A stretch of DNA of 64,000 nucleotides from Nitrospinaceae bacterium (GTDB taxonomy: Bacteria > Nitrospinota > Nitrospinia > Nitrospinales > VA-1). This document shows, piece by piece, positions 27,182 to 36,484 of the stretch. The position numbers and the translations under genes are program-made. A model generated the notes under the pieces. The model was given only the letters and a program-made list of their open reading frames with translations, did no database searches and was not told the DNA's origin. The stretch is taken from assembly GCA_021604505.1 (NCBI GenBank), contig BQJC01000001.1, positions 1,199,501-1,263,500 on the forward strand. Reading direction: 5' to 3'. Numbering within the stretch: position 1 is the stretch's first letter; every line of letters starts with the position of its first letter.

Positions 27182-29170
27182 ATGTTTAAAAATATTTATT
27201 TGCCCGTAGATAATTCCGACTATTCAAACGAATGCATTGAACTGGCTCTGGGATTTGCAAAACAAGGCGAAACCACCATCACCGCAAGCCATGTGTACGC
27301 GGCTAAAATGCATGATGTCCGTTTCCGACAAATGGAAAGCGGCCTGCCTGAAGAATATCAGGATGAGCAGGAACTCGAAAAACAGCGCAACATTCACGAT
27401 CAGTTGATCACCAAAGGCATGGAAGTGATCACCGATTCGTATCTCGAAGTTCCCAAGAGAAGGTCCGCGGAAGAAAAAATGAAGTTTGTGGGCAAATCGC
27501 TCGAGGGCAGAAACTGGATCGAGCTGGTGCGGGATATCAAGGAATCGGATTATGATCTGGTGATCATGGGCGCTCTCGGGCTGGGAGCCATCAAAGATAG
27601 CCAGATGGGCACCGTGACCGAGCGGGTCATTCGCCGCATTCAAACCGACACGCTGATCGTTAAGAATATTCCAGAATTGCATGGGGAAAAAGCAACGAGC
27701 GGAAAAATCGTGGTTGCCGTTGATGGCAGCGGCCATGCCTATGGCGGGCTGAAAACCGCCATCGAAATGGCGAAACAGCTGAACCGGCCTTTGGAAGTCA
27801 TTTCGACGTTCGACCCTTATTTCCATTACGCGATGTTCAACAGCCTGACCGGGGTTCTCACCAAAGAAGCCGGAAAAGTCTTCAAGTTTGAACAGCAGGA
27901 AAAACTGCACGAGGACATCATCGATAAAGGCCTGGCCAAGATTTACCAGGCGCATCTGGAAATTTCCAAAAAGATCGTAGAGGAAGAGGGCATCGAATGC
28001 ACCATTCGCTTGCTGGATGGTAAGGTCTTCGAGAAAGTTTTGCAGTACGCCAGGGAAGAGAACCCGTACTTGCTGGTTTTGGGCCGCATCGGAGTGCACA
28101 GCGCACCGGACATGGACATCGGCGGAAATACCGAAAACCTGTTACGGCTGGTTCCGTGCAACGTTTATCTGTCCAGCAAAGTGTTCAAGCCGCCGATAGA
28201 AATGGAAGCCGAGGAAAGCATCGAATGGACCGCGGAGGCCAGAGAGCGCTTGAAGAAGATTCCGGGATTCGTTCGTCCCATGGCCACCAGCGCCATCCTG
28301 CGCTATGCTCTGGAAAGAGGGCACAGCATGATCACCTCCGGTGTCATCACCGAGGCGGTGGAAAATATTCTGCCCGCCGGCGCTATGCAGGCCATGCGGC
28401 AGATTGGGGAAAACATGCAGAATGAAGGTGTGGACCCAAGCAGTCCGGAAGTTCTCGGCAAACTAAAAGATCAGATGATGGAAGCGCATACCGGGAAAGC
28501 GCCGGAGGAAGTCACCCTTAAATGTACGAGTTGTGGAAGCATTCTGAAGGGAGACGTGGTCAAGTGCGGAGTCTGTAGCGCCACATCGGAACGGTTCCTG
28601 CCGATCGACAAGGAAGAGTTCAAACCGGATGAAACCGAGGAGAAGGAAGTCACCACCTTCACCACCTTCGATGACATCGAAGTCAACTGGACTCAGGAAG
28701 CGCTGGATTATCTCAATGAATTTCCCGAAGGGCATGTTCGTAGAAGAGCCCGCGCGCGTATCGAGAAGAACGCCCGCATCCAGAAAATATCCGCAATCTC
28801 CGTGGCCTTCGCCAGCAAAATTCTCAATGAAAAAGCCATCAAGGAAAATGTGGATGGCAAGGGCAAGACCAATGGAAACGGAAACCCCAAGACCATTCAG
28901 GAAGTCATGGAGTTTGGCGCAACATTCGATCCGGAAGATTTTAAATGGTCGAAAGAAGCCCTTGAACGGCTGGAGCGTGTTCCCAAAGGCTTCATGCGGG
29001 ACAACACCCAGACTCGCGTGATGGGCTATGCCGGCGCAAACAATATCAAGGAAATTTCCCTGGAAGTCTGCGAAAAGGGAATCGCCGAATCCGTCAAATT
29101 GATGGAAGAGGCCATCGCTAATGGCGCCGGGTTGGATGATTTTCTGCCTAAAAAGGAGGTGGAAGCCTAG
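27182..29170 (+). CDS. Double UspA domain fused to PCP_red-like modules
   Basis: A 662-aa cytosolic protein. Two universal-stress-protein domains come first: residues 1-165 (FKNIYLPVDNSDYSNECIELAL ... DLVIMGALGLGA) and about 170-340 (GKIVVAVDGSGHAYGGLKTAI ... LLVLGRIGVHS). Then a PCP_red-like module starts near 347 (IEWTAEARERLKKIPGFVR), followed by a zinc ribbon CTSCG...CGVC near 448-471, and two more modules near 501 (VNWTQEALDYLNEFPEG) and 587 (FKWSKEALERLERVPKGFMR). PCP_red is named after the C-terminal domain of protochlorophyllide reductase subunit B. ATG 27182 follows GAGGGAG and starts at the UspA motif; the ORF's upstream start is unsupported. Possibly a stress-responsive redox or metal-binding scaffold. 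Confidence 0.85.
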   Translation: MFKNIYLPVDNSDYSNECIELALGFAKQGETTITASHVYAAKMHDVRFRQMESGLPEEYQDEQELEKQRNIHDQLITKGMEVITDSYLEVPKRRSAEEKMKFVGKSLEGRNWIELVRDIKESDYDLVIMGALGLGAIKDSQMGTVTERVIRRIQTDTLIVKNIPELHGEKATSGKIVVAVDGSGHAYGGLKTAIEMAKQLNRPLEVISTFDPYFHYAMFNSLTGVLTKEAGKVFKFEQQEKLHEDIIDKGLAKIYQAHLEISKKIVEEEGIECTIRLLDGKVFEKVLQYAREENPYLLVLGRIGVHSAPDMDIGGNTENLLRLVPCNVYLSSKVFKPPIEMEAEESIEWTAEARERLKKIPGFVRPMATSAILRYALERGHSMITSGVITEAVENILPAGAMQAMRQIGENMQNEGVDPSSPEVLGKLKDQMMEAHTGKAPEEVTLKCTSCGSILKGDVVKCGVCSATSERFLPIDKEEFKPDETEEKEVTTFTTFDDIEVNWTQEALDYLNEFPEGHVRRRARARIEKNARIQKISAISVAFASKILNEKAIKENVDGKGKTNGNGNPKTIQEVMEFGATFDPEDFKWSKEALERLERVPKGFMRDNTQTRVMGYAGANNIKEISLEVCEKGIAESVKLMEEAIANGAGLDDFLPKKEVEA

Positions 29171-29200
29171 AAAATCAGGTTTCTATCGTTTAAGAATTTT

Positions 29201-29248
29201 AAAAGCCCCTTGACTGTTGATGGATATCAACGCGAGGGGCTTTTTTTT
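29201..29248 (+). terminator. Rho-independent terminator after the UspA-fusion gene
   Basis: AAAGCCCCT (29202-29210) pairs with AGGGGCTTT (29235-29243), followed by a run of eight T. Strong stem; 30 bases past the stop codon. Confidence 0.85.
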
Positions 29249-29344
29249 GCCAAATGCGGTCCCCTGGACCGGAATAAGATTAGATTTTTTGCCGGAAAAC
29301 CCTTAAAATAGAGTGTAAGCTATTGTTAATTAAAGGGTATTGCT

Positions 29345-29623
29345 ATGAGGTTCGCAATCACGTTATTGAGTTTTCCGGCTCTGATCTGGGCCTATGTCGT
29401 GGTTCCTCAACTGCACCAATTTGACTGGAAGTGGTTGATTCTGGGTTTTTTTATCTATTGTTACCTGTTGTTGCGATTTTTGTCCAAGGTTGTGGAATCA
29501 CCCCAATATTATGGTTTTACTAAAGGCCGGTCCGGTAACGGGGAGACGGGCGGCGGTTATTTTGCTGACGGAGGTGCCGGTGGAGGGGATTGTGGCGGCG
29601 GCGGAGGTGGAGGCGACTGCTGA
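29345..29623 (+). CDS. Small membrane protein with Gly/Cys-rich tail
   Basis: A 92-aa protein with two hydrophobic segments (ITLLSFPALIWAYVVVP and LILGFFIYCYLLLRFL) and a soluble tail of Gly, Asp and Cys ending GGDCGGGGGGGDC. Similar Gly/Cys-rich ends occur on otherwise unrelated small membrane proteins; their role is unclear, perhaps metal binding or extrusion. The ribosome site is weak (AAGGG before ATG). It stands alone between a terminator and the exporter gene. Confidence 0.6.
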   Translation: MRFAITLLSFPALIWAYVVVPQLHQFDWKWLILGFFIYCYLLLRFLSKVVESPQYYGFTKGRSGNGETGGGYFADGGAGGGDCGGGGGGGDC

Positions 29624-29754
29624 ATCGTTTTGCTTTTTGGTTCTCCAATAAAATTGTATTATGACTTTTCCTTTCCAACTGGCCCGAAAAAAACTGGATT
29701 TTTTCCGATTGATGCTGAAATAATCCTCCCAACAGTAATTCGCAATTGAGCCTC

Positions 29755-31530
29755 ATGTCCTTCACTCTGTACAAACGTCTATTTCAATATGTAAGACCCT
29801 ACCTTTCCAAACTTATCCTGGCGATTTTCTTTTCCATCATCGTTGGGGCCATCGCGACGTCACCGGTTCCCCTGATTCAGAAAACCTTCGACAAAATTTT
29901 TGTCGAAAAGGACATGTTCATGCTGACCATGATTCCCCTGGTCCTGATTGGATTATATTTCATCAAGGGATGGTTGACGTACATTCAGAACCTGATCATT
30001 TTCGGAATTTCATGGGAACTTGTGGTTTCGGTTCGGGAAAAGTTATTTGCTCATATCCATCGATTGCCTTTCCAGTTTTTTGAAGCGAACGAAACGGGCC
30101 ATCTTATTTCAAGAATCATCAATGATGTGGCCGTCATGCAGTCGACGGTCACCCGCATGTTGAAGGAAATCATGCAAAACGGCGCCATGGCCATTGGTTT
30201 GTTGGCCTGGCTGTTTTATTTGAAATGGCAATGGGCCATTATCGCGATCATCATTTTTCCCGTCATGGCTTTCCCGGTTTCCAATATTTCCAGAAAATTG
30301 AAAAAATTCAGCCATAAAGGACAGGAGATTCTGGCGAACGTCAATTCCACCATTCTGGAATCCTTCTCCGGAATAAAAATCGTTCGCGCGTTTAATCTGG
30401 AGTCCATTGAAAAAGATAAATTCAACCGCCACAGCGAAAATTTTCTCGGGGTGATGAAAAAAAACGTCAAGTACGTTGAAATCGTCTCGCCGCTTTTAGA
30501 ATTTCTCGGCGTATTGAGCGCAGGGGTTGTTCTCTGGTACGGGGGCAGGCAGGTTCTAATGGGGGAGGTGAGCCAGGGGACGTTCATCGCCTTCGTTGTC
30601 GCCATGTTCATGCTTTACGGTCCGTTGCGGTTGTTGTTCAAGATCTATGCGAATATTCAAATTTCCCTGGCGGGCGCGGAGCGGGTATTTTCGATCCTGG
30701 ATCAGGAGGAAGAAAAGTCCGACGAAGGCACAGAAATACTCAGTGAATTTAAAGATCGAATCGAGTTTCGCAGAGTGGCTTTTCGCTACCCGTCTCGAGA
30801 CTCGATGGTGTTGAGCGATATTGATGTTGTCGTCAAAAAATCCGAGGTCCTAGCGATAGTGGGGATGAGCGGGGCAGGGAAAACCACTCTTGTCGATCTG
30901 TTGTTCCGTTTTTTTAATGTCACCTCTGGGGAAATCTTGATCGATGGAAAGGACATCCGGGAATATCGCATCGATTCCCTGCGTCAAAAACTGGCGTTGG
31001 TGACTCAGGAAACGTTTTTATTCAACGACACCATCTGGAATAACATCGCATTTGGAAAGCCCGGCGCTTCCAAAGAAGAAATTTTGCAAGCCGCGGAAGC
31101 CGCGCATGTGGATTTTTTTGTCAAGGTCATGGATGATGGCTACGAAACCGTGATCGGAGAGCGGGGCGTCAAACTTTCCGGCGGCCAGCGGCAAAGGATT
31201 TCGATTGCCAGGGCCATTTTGCGGGACGCGCCAATTCTGGTGCTTGACGAGGCCACCTCGGCCCTGGATTCAGAGTCGGAAAAACTGGTGCAGGATGCCT
31301 TACACAACCTCATGGAGCACCGAACCACATTCGTGATTGCACATCGCCTATCTACCATCAAGCACGCCGACCGCATCATCGTTCTGGATAAAGGGCGAAT
31401 CGCCGAGACCGGCACCCATGAAACGCTTCTATCCGGCAGCGGTTTGTACCAGAAGTATTTTGAAATGCAGATGTTTGATGTGGGGGATGTATTGCGAGAC
31501 ACCAAGGAAATGGGGGAAGATGTTATTTAA
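29755..31530 (+). CDS. MsbA-like ABC exporter (fused permease-ATPase)
   Basis: Half-transporter of 591 aa from ATG 29755 (TTG 29746 is a possible earlier start). Six N-terminal TM helices span about 1-310, with LPFQFFEANETGHLISRIINDV as the coupling region. The ATPase has Walker A GMSGAGKTTL, Q-loop VTQETFLFNDTI, signature LSGGQRQRISIARAI, Walker B ILVLDEATSALD and H-loop IAHRLST. Closest in layout to the lipid A flippase MsbA, but it is followed without a gap by oleA, so another lipid cargo is possible. The last 11 bases overlap the oleA start. Confidence 0.88.
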   Translation: MSFTLYKRLFQYVRPYLSKLILAIFFSIIVGAIATSPVPLIQKTFDKIFVEKDMFMLTMIPLVLIGLYFIKGWLTYIQNLIIFGISWELVVSVREKLFAHIHRLPFQFFEANETGHLISRIINDVAVMQSTVTRMLKEIMQNGAMAIGLLAWLFYLKWQWAIIAIIIFPVMAFPVSNISRKLKKFSHKGQEILANVNSTILESFSGIKIVRAFNLESIEKDKFNRHSENFLGVMKKNVKYVEIVSPLLEFLGVLSAGVVLWYGGRQVLMGEVSQGTFIAFVVAMFMLYGPLRLLFKIYANIQISLAGAERVFSILDQEEEKSDEGTEILSEFKDRIEFRRVAFRYPSRDSMVLSDIDVVVKKSEVLAIVGMSGAGKTTLVDLLFRFFNVTSGEILIDGKDIREYRIDSLRQKLALVTQETFLFNDTIWNNIAFGKPGASKEEILQAAEAAHVDFFVKVMDDGYETVIGERGVKLSGGQRQRISIARAILRDAPILVLDEATSALDSESEKLVQDALHNLMEHRTTFVIAHRLSTIKHADRIIVLDKGRIAETGTHETLLSGSGLYQKYFEMQMFDVGDVLRDTKEMGEDVI

Positions 31531-32566
31531 TAACGTATGCATCGAAGCATTGGCTTACCATCTGCCCAAAAATGTGGTCACCTCCGAAGACCTGGAAAAC
31601 CAGATGGCCCCCCTTTATGAAAGGCTGAAGCTTCCAGCCGGCAGGTTGGAACTGATGAGCGGAATCCGCGAGCGCAGGTTTTGGGATAAAGGAGTGTTCC
31701 CAAGCGAAGTCGGTACTCTGGCCGGAGAGAAAACCCTTGAGAAATCCGGGTTCGATCGTTCCCAAATCGGTTGTCTGATCAACGCTTCCGTTTGCCGGGA
31801 TTTTTTAGAACCCGCCACCGCTTCCGTGGTCCATCACAATTTGCGTCTGCCCAGGGAGTCACAGGTGTTCGATATTTCAAACGCCTGTTTAGGCGTTTTG
31901 AACGGAATGGTGCATGTGGCCGGCATGATTGAACTCGGCCACATTCAGGCGGGATTGGTGGTGGCCGGGGAGAATGGAGGTCCCCTGGTACAGAACACCA
32001 TCGAAACTCTGATAGCCGACTCGACAATGACCCGCAAAGAGGTTAAAACGTCCTTTGCTTCTTTGACCATTGGCTCGGCGGCCGTTGCGGTATTGTTGAC
32101 GCATCAAAAATTATCGCAATCGGGACATCGTCTTCTGGGAGGCGTTTCCTGCGCTGCCACCGAGTTCAATAACCTGTGCCGGGGAAACGATGACAGCGGC
32201 GGCGGTTCCAACTGGTCTCCGTTGATGGATACCGATGCGGAAACATTGATGCAGGAAGGCTGTTCCCTGGCCGGAAAAACCTGGGGCAGTTTTAAAGATA
32301 CTTTGAAGTGGGAAAATGAAGATGTGGACCGGGTTTTTTGTCATCAGGTCGGAACAATGCACCGAAAACTTCTTTATGAGACGATCGGTCTGAGTTTGGA
32401 AAAAGATTTTTCCACCCTTGAAATTCTCGGAAACACCGGTGCGGCCTCACTTCCCACGACCCTGGCGATGGGCGAAGAGAAGGGCGCCTTGCAGTCTGGA
32501 AACAAAGCGGCTCTTTTAGGCATTGGCAGCGGGCTCAACTGCCTCATGCTGGGCGTTGAGTGGTGA
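31520..32566 (+). CDS. oleA: OleA-like thiolase-fold beta-ketoacid synthase
   Basis: A 348-aa 3-oxoacyl synthase III-type enzyme; OleA condenses two fatty acyl-CoAs head to head to a beta-ketoacid. The nucleophile Cys123 is in ISNACLGVLNG; the catalytic His and Asn are in HQVGTMHR and LGNTGAASLP. The early LPAGRLELMSGIRERRFWD stretch matches OleA rather than FabH. ATG 31520 lies inside the end of the ABC gene with GGGGGAA upstream; the ORF's earlier start runs 180 bases into that gene and is not credible. The stop overlaps the oleB start. Confidence 0.85.
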   Translation: MLFNNVCIEALAYHLPKNVVTSEDLENQMAPLYERLKLPAGRLELMSGIRERRFWDKGVFPSEVGTLAGEKTLEKSGFDRSQIGCLINASVCRDFLEPATASVVHHNLRLPRESQVFDISNACLGVLNGMVHVAGMIELGHIQAGLVVAGENGGPLVQNTIETLIADSTMTRKEVKTSFASLTIGSAAVAVLLTHQKLSQSGHRLLGGVSCAATEFNNLCRGNDDSGGGSNWSPLMDTDAETLMQEGCSLAGKTWGSFKDTLKWENEDVDRVFCHQVGTMHRKLLYETIGLSLEKDFSTLEILGNTGAASLPTTLAMGEEKGALQSGNKAALLGIGSGLNCLMLGVEW

Positions 32567-33441
32567 TTCGTTTCCAGCAATTCGAAGACCTTTATCCTTT
32601 TCAGCCGAAGTCATTGAGCCTCGGGCCACTCCGCTACAATTATCTGGACGAAGGAGAGGGCGAGCCGTTGTTGATGCTTCACGGCAATCCCACATGGTCC
32701 TTCTATTACCGTAACCTGGTTCTCGGTTTGCGGGATGAGTACCGCTGTGTCGTTCCGGATCATATCGGTAGCGGTTTTTCCGACAAACCCTTGCGATACA
32801 ATTACACCCTGTCGCAGCACATCGAAAATTTAGAAGCTCTGATCGATTCCCTTGAACTGAAGAACATCACGCTGGTATTGCACGACTGGGGCGGAGCGAT
32901 CGGGATGGGGTTTGCTGTCCGCCACCCGGAAAAGATTGCTCGAATTATTGTATTTAACACCGCCGCCTTTTTATCGCCTCATATTCCCGCCAGCATCAAC
33001 TTTTGCCGGTTGCCTGTACTGGGTCCGATAGCGGTCCTTCTGTGTAATGCTTTCGTCCGGGGAGCATTCGCCCGTGCCTGTGTGCACCGGGAGCGTTTGA
33101 CTCAAAAAGTCCGCGAGGGTTATCTGGCGCCGTACAACACCTATCCCAATCGGATCGGGATTTTGCGCTTCATTCAGGACATCCCCATGAACCCAAAAAT
33201 TCCAAGCTATCCGGTTGTTAAAACGATTCAGGAAAAATTGGATCAGTTCCGTGACCGGCCCGTGATGATCGTCTGGGGCAAGCAGGATTTTTGTTTCAAC
33301 GATCATTTTTTAAAACGTTGGGAGGAATATTTCCCCGATGCTGAAGTGCATGAGGTTGAGGATGCGGGGCATTACGTGGTGGAAGACGCGCATGAACGCA
33401 TCGTCCCCTGGATGAAGGACTTTCTGCAAAAGTCTGCGTGA
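32563..33441 (+). CDS. oleB: OleB-like alpha/beta hydrolase (haloalkane dehalogenase fold)
   Basis: About 292 aa. OleB decarboxylates beta-lactones made by OleC to give cis-alkenes. The fold has HGNPTWSF (oxyanion region), nucleophile Asp near 108 in LVLHDWGGAIG, acid region IVWGKQDFCF and His in DAGHYVVEDAHE. The sequence also fits a haloalkane dehalogenase; the direct link to oleA favours OleB. Two GTG starts (32560 and 32563) overlap the oleA stop. The next genes are not oleC or oleD, so the pathway is incomplete at this site. Confidence 0.8.
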   Translation: MIRFQQFEDLYPFQPKSLSLGPLRYNYLDEGEGEPLLMLHGNPTWSFYYRNLVLGLRDEYRCVVPDHIGSGFSDKPLRYNYTLSQHIENLEALIDSLELKNITLVLHDWGGAIGMGFAVRHPEKIARIIVFNTAAFLSPHIPASINFCRLPVLGPIAVLLCNAFVRGAFARACVHRERLTQKVREGYLAPYNTYPNRIGILRFIQDIPMNPKIPSYPVVKTIQEKLDQFRDRPVMIVWGKQDFCFNDHFLKRWEEYFPDAEVHEVEDAGHYVVEDAHERIVPWMKDFLQKSA

Positions 33442-33448
33442 CTGAAAA

Positions 33449-33760
33449 ATGAAAATCGAATTTTTGTACTTTGAGAGTTGCGCGAACCACGAACAAGCTT
33501 TGAATCTTCTGCAAAAGATTTTGAAAGAGGAGGGCATTGAATCGCCGGTTGATTTGATAAAGGTTGAATCGGATGAGATGGCGGTAGAGTTAAAGTTCCC
33601 GGGATCTCCAACCATAAGGATAAACGGCCAGGATGTGGACCCACCCCAAGAAGCATCAGGGTTTAGTCAACAATGCCGCGTATACCATAACGATGGAATC
33701 CTTAAAGGGGTTCCATCGGAAGAGAAATTAAAAAAAATTATTAGACAGGGAATTGAATAA
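33449..33760 (+). CDS. Thioredoxin-fold small protein
   Basis: A 103-aa protein opening MKIEFLYFESCANHEQALNLL and containing FPGSPTIRINGQDVDP with a cis-proline position, the layout of small thioredoxin-like proteins often annotated 'thioredoxin family' or 'alkylmercury lyase-like'. The usual CPNH is CANH here, so only one cysteine sits at the active site; a further Cys is in SQQCRVY. Seven bases after oleB and probably in the same transcript. Function unknown. Confidence 0.7.
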   Translation: MKIEFLYFESCANHEQALNLLQKILKEEGIESPVDLIKVESDEMAVELKFPGSPTIRINGQDVDPPQEASGFSQQCRVYHNDGILKGVPSEEKLKKIIRQGIE

Positions 33761-33802
33761 TAATAAAAATTTCTATCAATCCCGCCAATTTTAAAAAATT
33801 CC

Positions 33803-34696
33803 ATGATTGGTAAATTTCTTCCCAAAAGTCTTAAAAAGGAAATAAAGAAAACAAAACTGTGGAAATTGAATAACGCCCGTTCTCTTTCGGGAAATGCCAA
33901 ACGCCTGGACTTATGCGCCGCGCAAATGGCCCATGTTCTGCATCTGGCAAATTTTCCGGGCAAACCGGTCGCTGAAAAAAATTGTCTCGAAATGGGTTCC
34001 GGCTGGGTGCTGACCCATGCGCTTGTATTGCATCTTCTCGGCGCCCAAAAGGTCATTGCGACGGATGTGGAAAATAATGCCTCTCCTCAGTTCATTAAGC
34101 GGTCGATAGAAAAATCAATTCCCTCGGTGGTTCGCGATATTCTGTCTCCCTTCGAAGATCACGGCAGGCTTCGCGAACGCTTGAACCGGTTATTGGCCAT
34201 AGACCAATTTTCTTTTGACGTGTTGAAGGGTTTGGGAATTGAATACATCGCCCCGGTGGACATGACAAAATTTCAATATGAAAACAAAATTGACGCCGTA
34301 TTCTCTTTTTCGGTCTTAGAGCACGTTCCTGCAAAAGACATCGACCCCATATTTGACAACTTGTTGAAAATAACATCGGGGCATGGGTTTATGATTCATA
34401 GTATCCACTTGGAGGATCATGCCGATTTTCAATTCCATCCGCTTAGATTTTTAACTGTTCCAAATGAAAAATACGATGAACATTGCGAGACCGAGAGGGG
34501 GAATAGAATCCGCGCTTCTCAATGGAAAGATTTAATACAAAAACTGGAAAATTCCAATTCCAAAGTATTGTATGAGTTTCAGCGGGACGCTGAGTTGTTG
34601 CCAAAAACGATTGACCCTTCCATCAAATACACCGATGAGAATGATCTGCGAACCAGCCATTTGGGGGTTTTGGTAGAAAAAAATCTCCGGGAATGA
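33803..34696 (+). CDS. Class I SAM-dependent methyltransferase
   Basis: A 297-aa protein with motif I NCLEMGSGWVLTHALVLHLLG, acidic strand-2 end VIATDVENN, and motif IV region IDAVFSFSVLEHVPAKDIDP, a Rossmann methyltransferase core (about 60-210). The basic, unstructured-looking first 40 residues are unusual. The substrate is unknown. It is the last gene before a bidirectional terminator; codon use is somewhat AT-richer than oleA/oleB. Confidence 0.8.
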   Translation: MIGKFLPKSLKKEIKKTKLWKLNNARSLSGNAKRLDLCAAQMAHVLHLANFPGKPVAEKNCLEMGSGWVLTHALVLHLLGAQKVIATDVENNASPQFIKRSIEKSIPSVVRDILSPFEDHGRLRERLNRLLAIDQFSFDVLKGLGIEYIAPVDMTKFQYENKIDAVFSFSVLEHVPAKDIDPIFDNLLKITSGHGFMIHSIHLEDHADFQFHPLRFLTVPNEKYDEHCETERGNRIRASQWKDLIQKLENSNSKVLYEFQRDAELLPKTIDPSIKYTDENDLRTSHLGVLVEKNLRE

Positions 34697-34722
34697 TTTT
34701 GTAAAACAACAATTCTCCAAAA

Positions 34723-34752
34723 AAAACGGCGTCCCAGAGGAACGCCGTTTTC
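34723..34752. terminator. Bidirectional terminator
   Basis: AAAACGGCGT and ACGCCGTTTT-type arms (34724-34732 with 34741-34751) form a strong hairpin with A-run and T-run on its two sides. It serves both the methyltransferase transcript (plus) and ahcY (minus). Confidence 0.85.
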
Positions 34753-34771
34753 ATTCAGATATTCTTTGATC

Positions 34772-36079
34772 CTAGTACCGGTACATGTCCGGTTTGTAGG
34801 GGCCCTCTACCGGAATATTCAAATAGTCCGCTTGTTCTTTCGTCAGCGTCGTCAACTTGACCCCAAGTTTTTCGAGATGCAGGCGCGCGACTTCCTCATC
34901 CAAAGATTTGGGAAGGGTGTAGACGCCGACTTCATACTTTTTGTTATACAACTCGATTTGGGCCAACACCTGATTGGTGAAGGAATTGGACATCACAAAC
35001 GATGGATGCCCGGTCGCGCAACCCAGATTGACGAGGCGGCCTTCGGCCAGCAGGATGATGCTGTGTCCGTCGGGAAACGTGTATTTATCGACCTGCGGTT
35101 TGATTTCGAGTTTTTTGATGCCTGCAAACTGGTTCAATTGCTCGACCTGAATCTCAATATCGAAATGGCCGATGTTGCAGACGATGGCATCGTCTTTCAT
35201 CGCTTCCATGTGCCCGATGGTGACGATGTCCTTGCACCCGGTGGTGGTGACGAAGATATTGCCTTCCTTGACCCCTTCCTCCATGGTGGTGACTTCGTAT
35301 CCTTCCATAGCCGCCTGCAACGCACAAATCGGGTCGATTTCCGTGACCAGCACCCGCGCTCCCAGATCACGCATGGCTTTGGCGCAGCCTTTGCCGACAT
35401 CCCCGTAACCGGCAACCACGACAACTTTTCCGGCCACCATGATGTCGGTGGCCCGTTTAATGCCGTCCGCCAATGATTCCCGGCAACCGTAGAGATTGTC
35501 GAATTTGGATTTGGTGACCGAGTCATTGACGTTCATGGCCGGAAGTTTTAGCGATCCGTCCTTGAGCATTTTGTAAAGATTGTGAACGCCGGTAGTTGTT
35601 TCCTCGGTAACCCCTTTGATTTCGGCGAGCAGTTCCGGGTGGTTCTTGTGAACGTAATAAGTCAGATCGCCGCCGTCGTCTAAAATCATGTTTGGACCCT
35701 GGTCGTTGTCGAAAAGCAGGGTCTGCCCGGTGCACCACCAATACTCCTCCTCCGTTTCTCCTTTCCAGGCGAAGACAGGAATGCCAGCTTTGGCAATGGC
35801 CGCCGCCGCATGGTCCTGAGTAGAAAATATATTGCAGGATGCCCAACGGACTTCCGCTCCCAGCTCGGTCAGGGTCTCTATCAATACGGCGGTTTGAATG
35901 GTCATGTGCAGGGACCCGGCGATTCTTGCTTTCTTCAGAGGTTTGGACTTTCCGTATTTTTTACGCAGGGCCATCAAACCGGGCATCTCTTTTTCGGCAA
36001 GAATCATTTCCTGCCTGCCCCAATCCGCCAGAGAGAGATCTTTGACTTTAAATTTTTCAGCGGCAGTGGCTGTGGACAT
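34772..36079 (-). CDS. ahcY: Adenosylhomocysteinase
   Basis: Hydrolyses S-adenosylhomocysteine to adenosine and homocysteine, removing the inhibitory product of methyltransferases. At 435 aa it is full length. Key parts: [15 protein letters not shown] and [37 protein letters not shown] with the NAD/substrate lysine, the NAD-binding [13 protein letters not shown], and the conserved terminal KPDMYRY. It lies alone between a terminator and 400 non-coding bases. Start ATG 36079 follows AGGAGAA. Confidence 0.97.
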   Translation of the reverse strand: MSTATAAEKFKVKDLSLADWGRQEMILAEKEMPGLMALRKKYGKSKPLKKARIAGSLHMTIQTAVLIETLTELGAEVRWASCNIFSTQDHAAAAIAKAGIPVFAWKGETEEEYWWCTGQTLLFDNDQGPNMILDDGGDLTYYVHKNHPELLAEIKGVTEETTTGVHNLYKMLKDGSLKLPAMNVNDSVTKSKFDNLYGCRESLADGIKRATDIMVAGKVVVVAGYGDVGKGCAKAMRDLGARVLVTEIDPICALQAAMEGYEVTTMEEGVKEGNIFVTTTGCKDIVTIGHMEAMKDDAIVCNIGHFDIEIQVEQLNQFAGIKKLEIKPQVDKYTFPDGHSIILLAEGRLVNLGCATGHPSFVMSNSFTNQVLAQIELYNKKYEVGVYTLPKSLDEEVARLHLEKLGVKLTTLTKEQADYLNIPVEGPYKPDMYRY

Positions 36080-36484
36080 TGTTTTCTCCTAAATATTAGT
36101 TGATTGAAGGTTGATCAAAATATGCGTGAATTTTGGTAATAACAATTAAATTGATAACGGTGAACCCCCTGTTGCGGGTTGGGCCAATCAGGGAAATTTT
36201 CGGATGAACACCCAAAAATTAAAAAATTCAACAGGTTACAGGCATTTCGAGAGAAACCCTGGCAGGGAATTGCCATGATAATCCCCAGTTTAAGGGGTTT
36301 TCATCGTTTCGTCCATAACAACTTTATGAAATAGGGGAGGTCCCTGTTCAATACAGTTTAATCCCGATTACAAAGAAAGTAAAGGGAAGTCAATGTAATA
36401 AGATCCTTTTCCTTCTTCAAGCTAGAGTGTTTTGCCAGGCGATCGAGGACGGCGGTCGGAGAAAGTTTCAGGCTCCCTGCGATT
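36080..36484. other. Non-coding region upstream of ahcY
   Basis: About 400 bases. It has a small hairpin CCCC-N7-GGGG at 36283-36297 and an inverted repeat TGGCA-N6-TGCCA near 36260. I looked for the SAH riboswitch often found before ahcY and could not fit its conserved core. No ORF. Confidence 0.45.

Noticed and set aside
36260-36276. Sigma-54-like site TGGCAG...TTGC
   Set aside because: Spacing between the two blocks is one base short, and no plus-strand gene follows.
36080-36484. SAH riboswitch before ahcY
   Set aside because: Known SAH riboswitches often precede ahcY, but I could not fit the conserved core or pseudoknot by eye. A covariance-model search (Infernal, Rfam SAH) would settle it.
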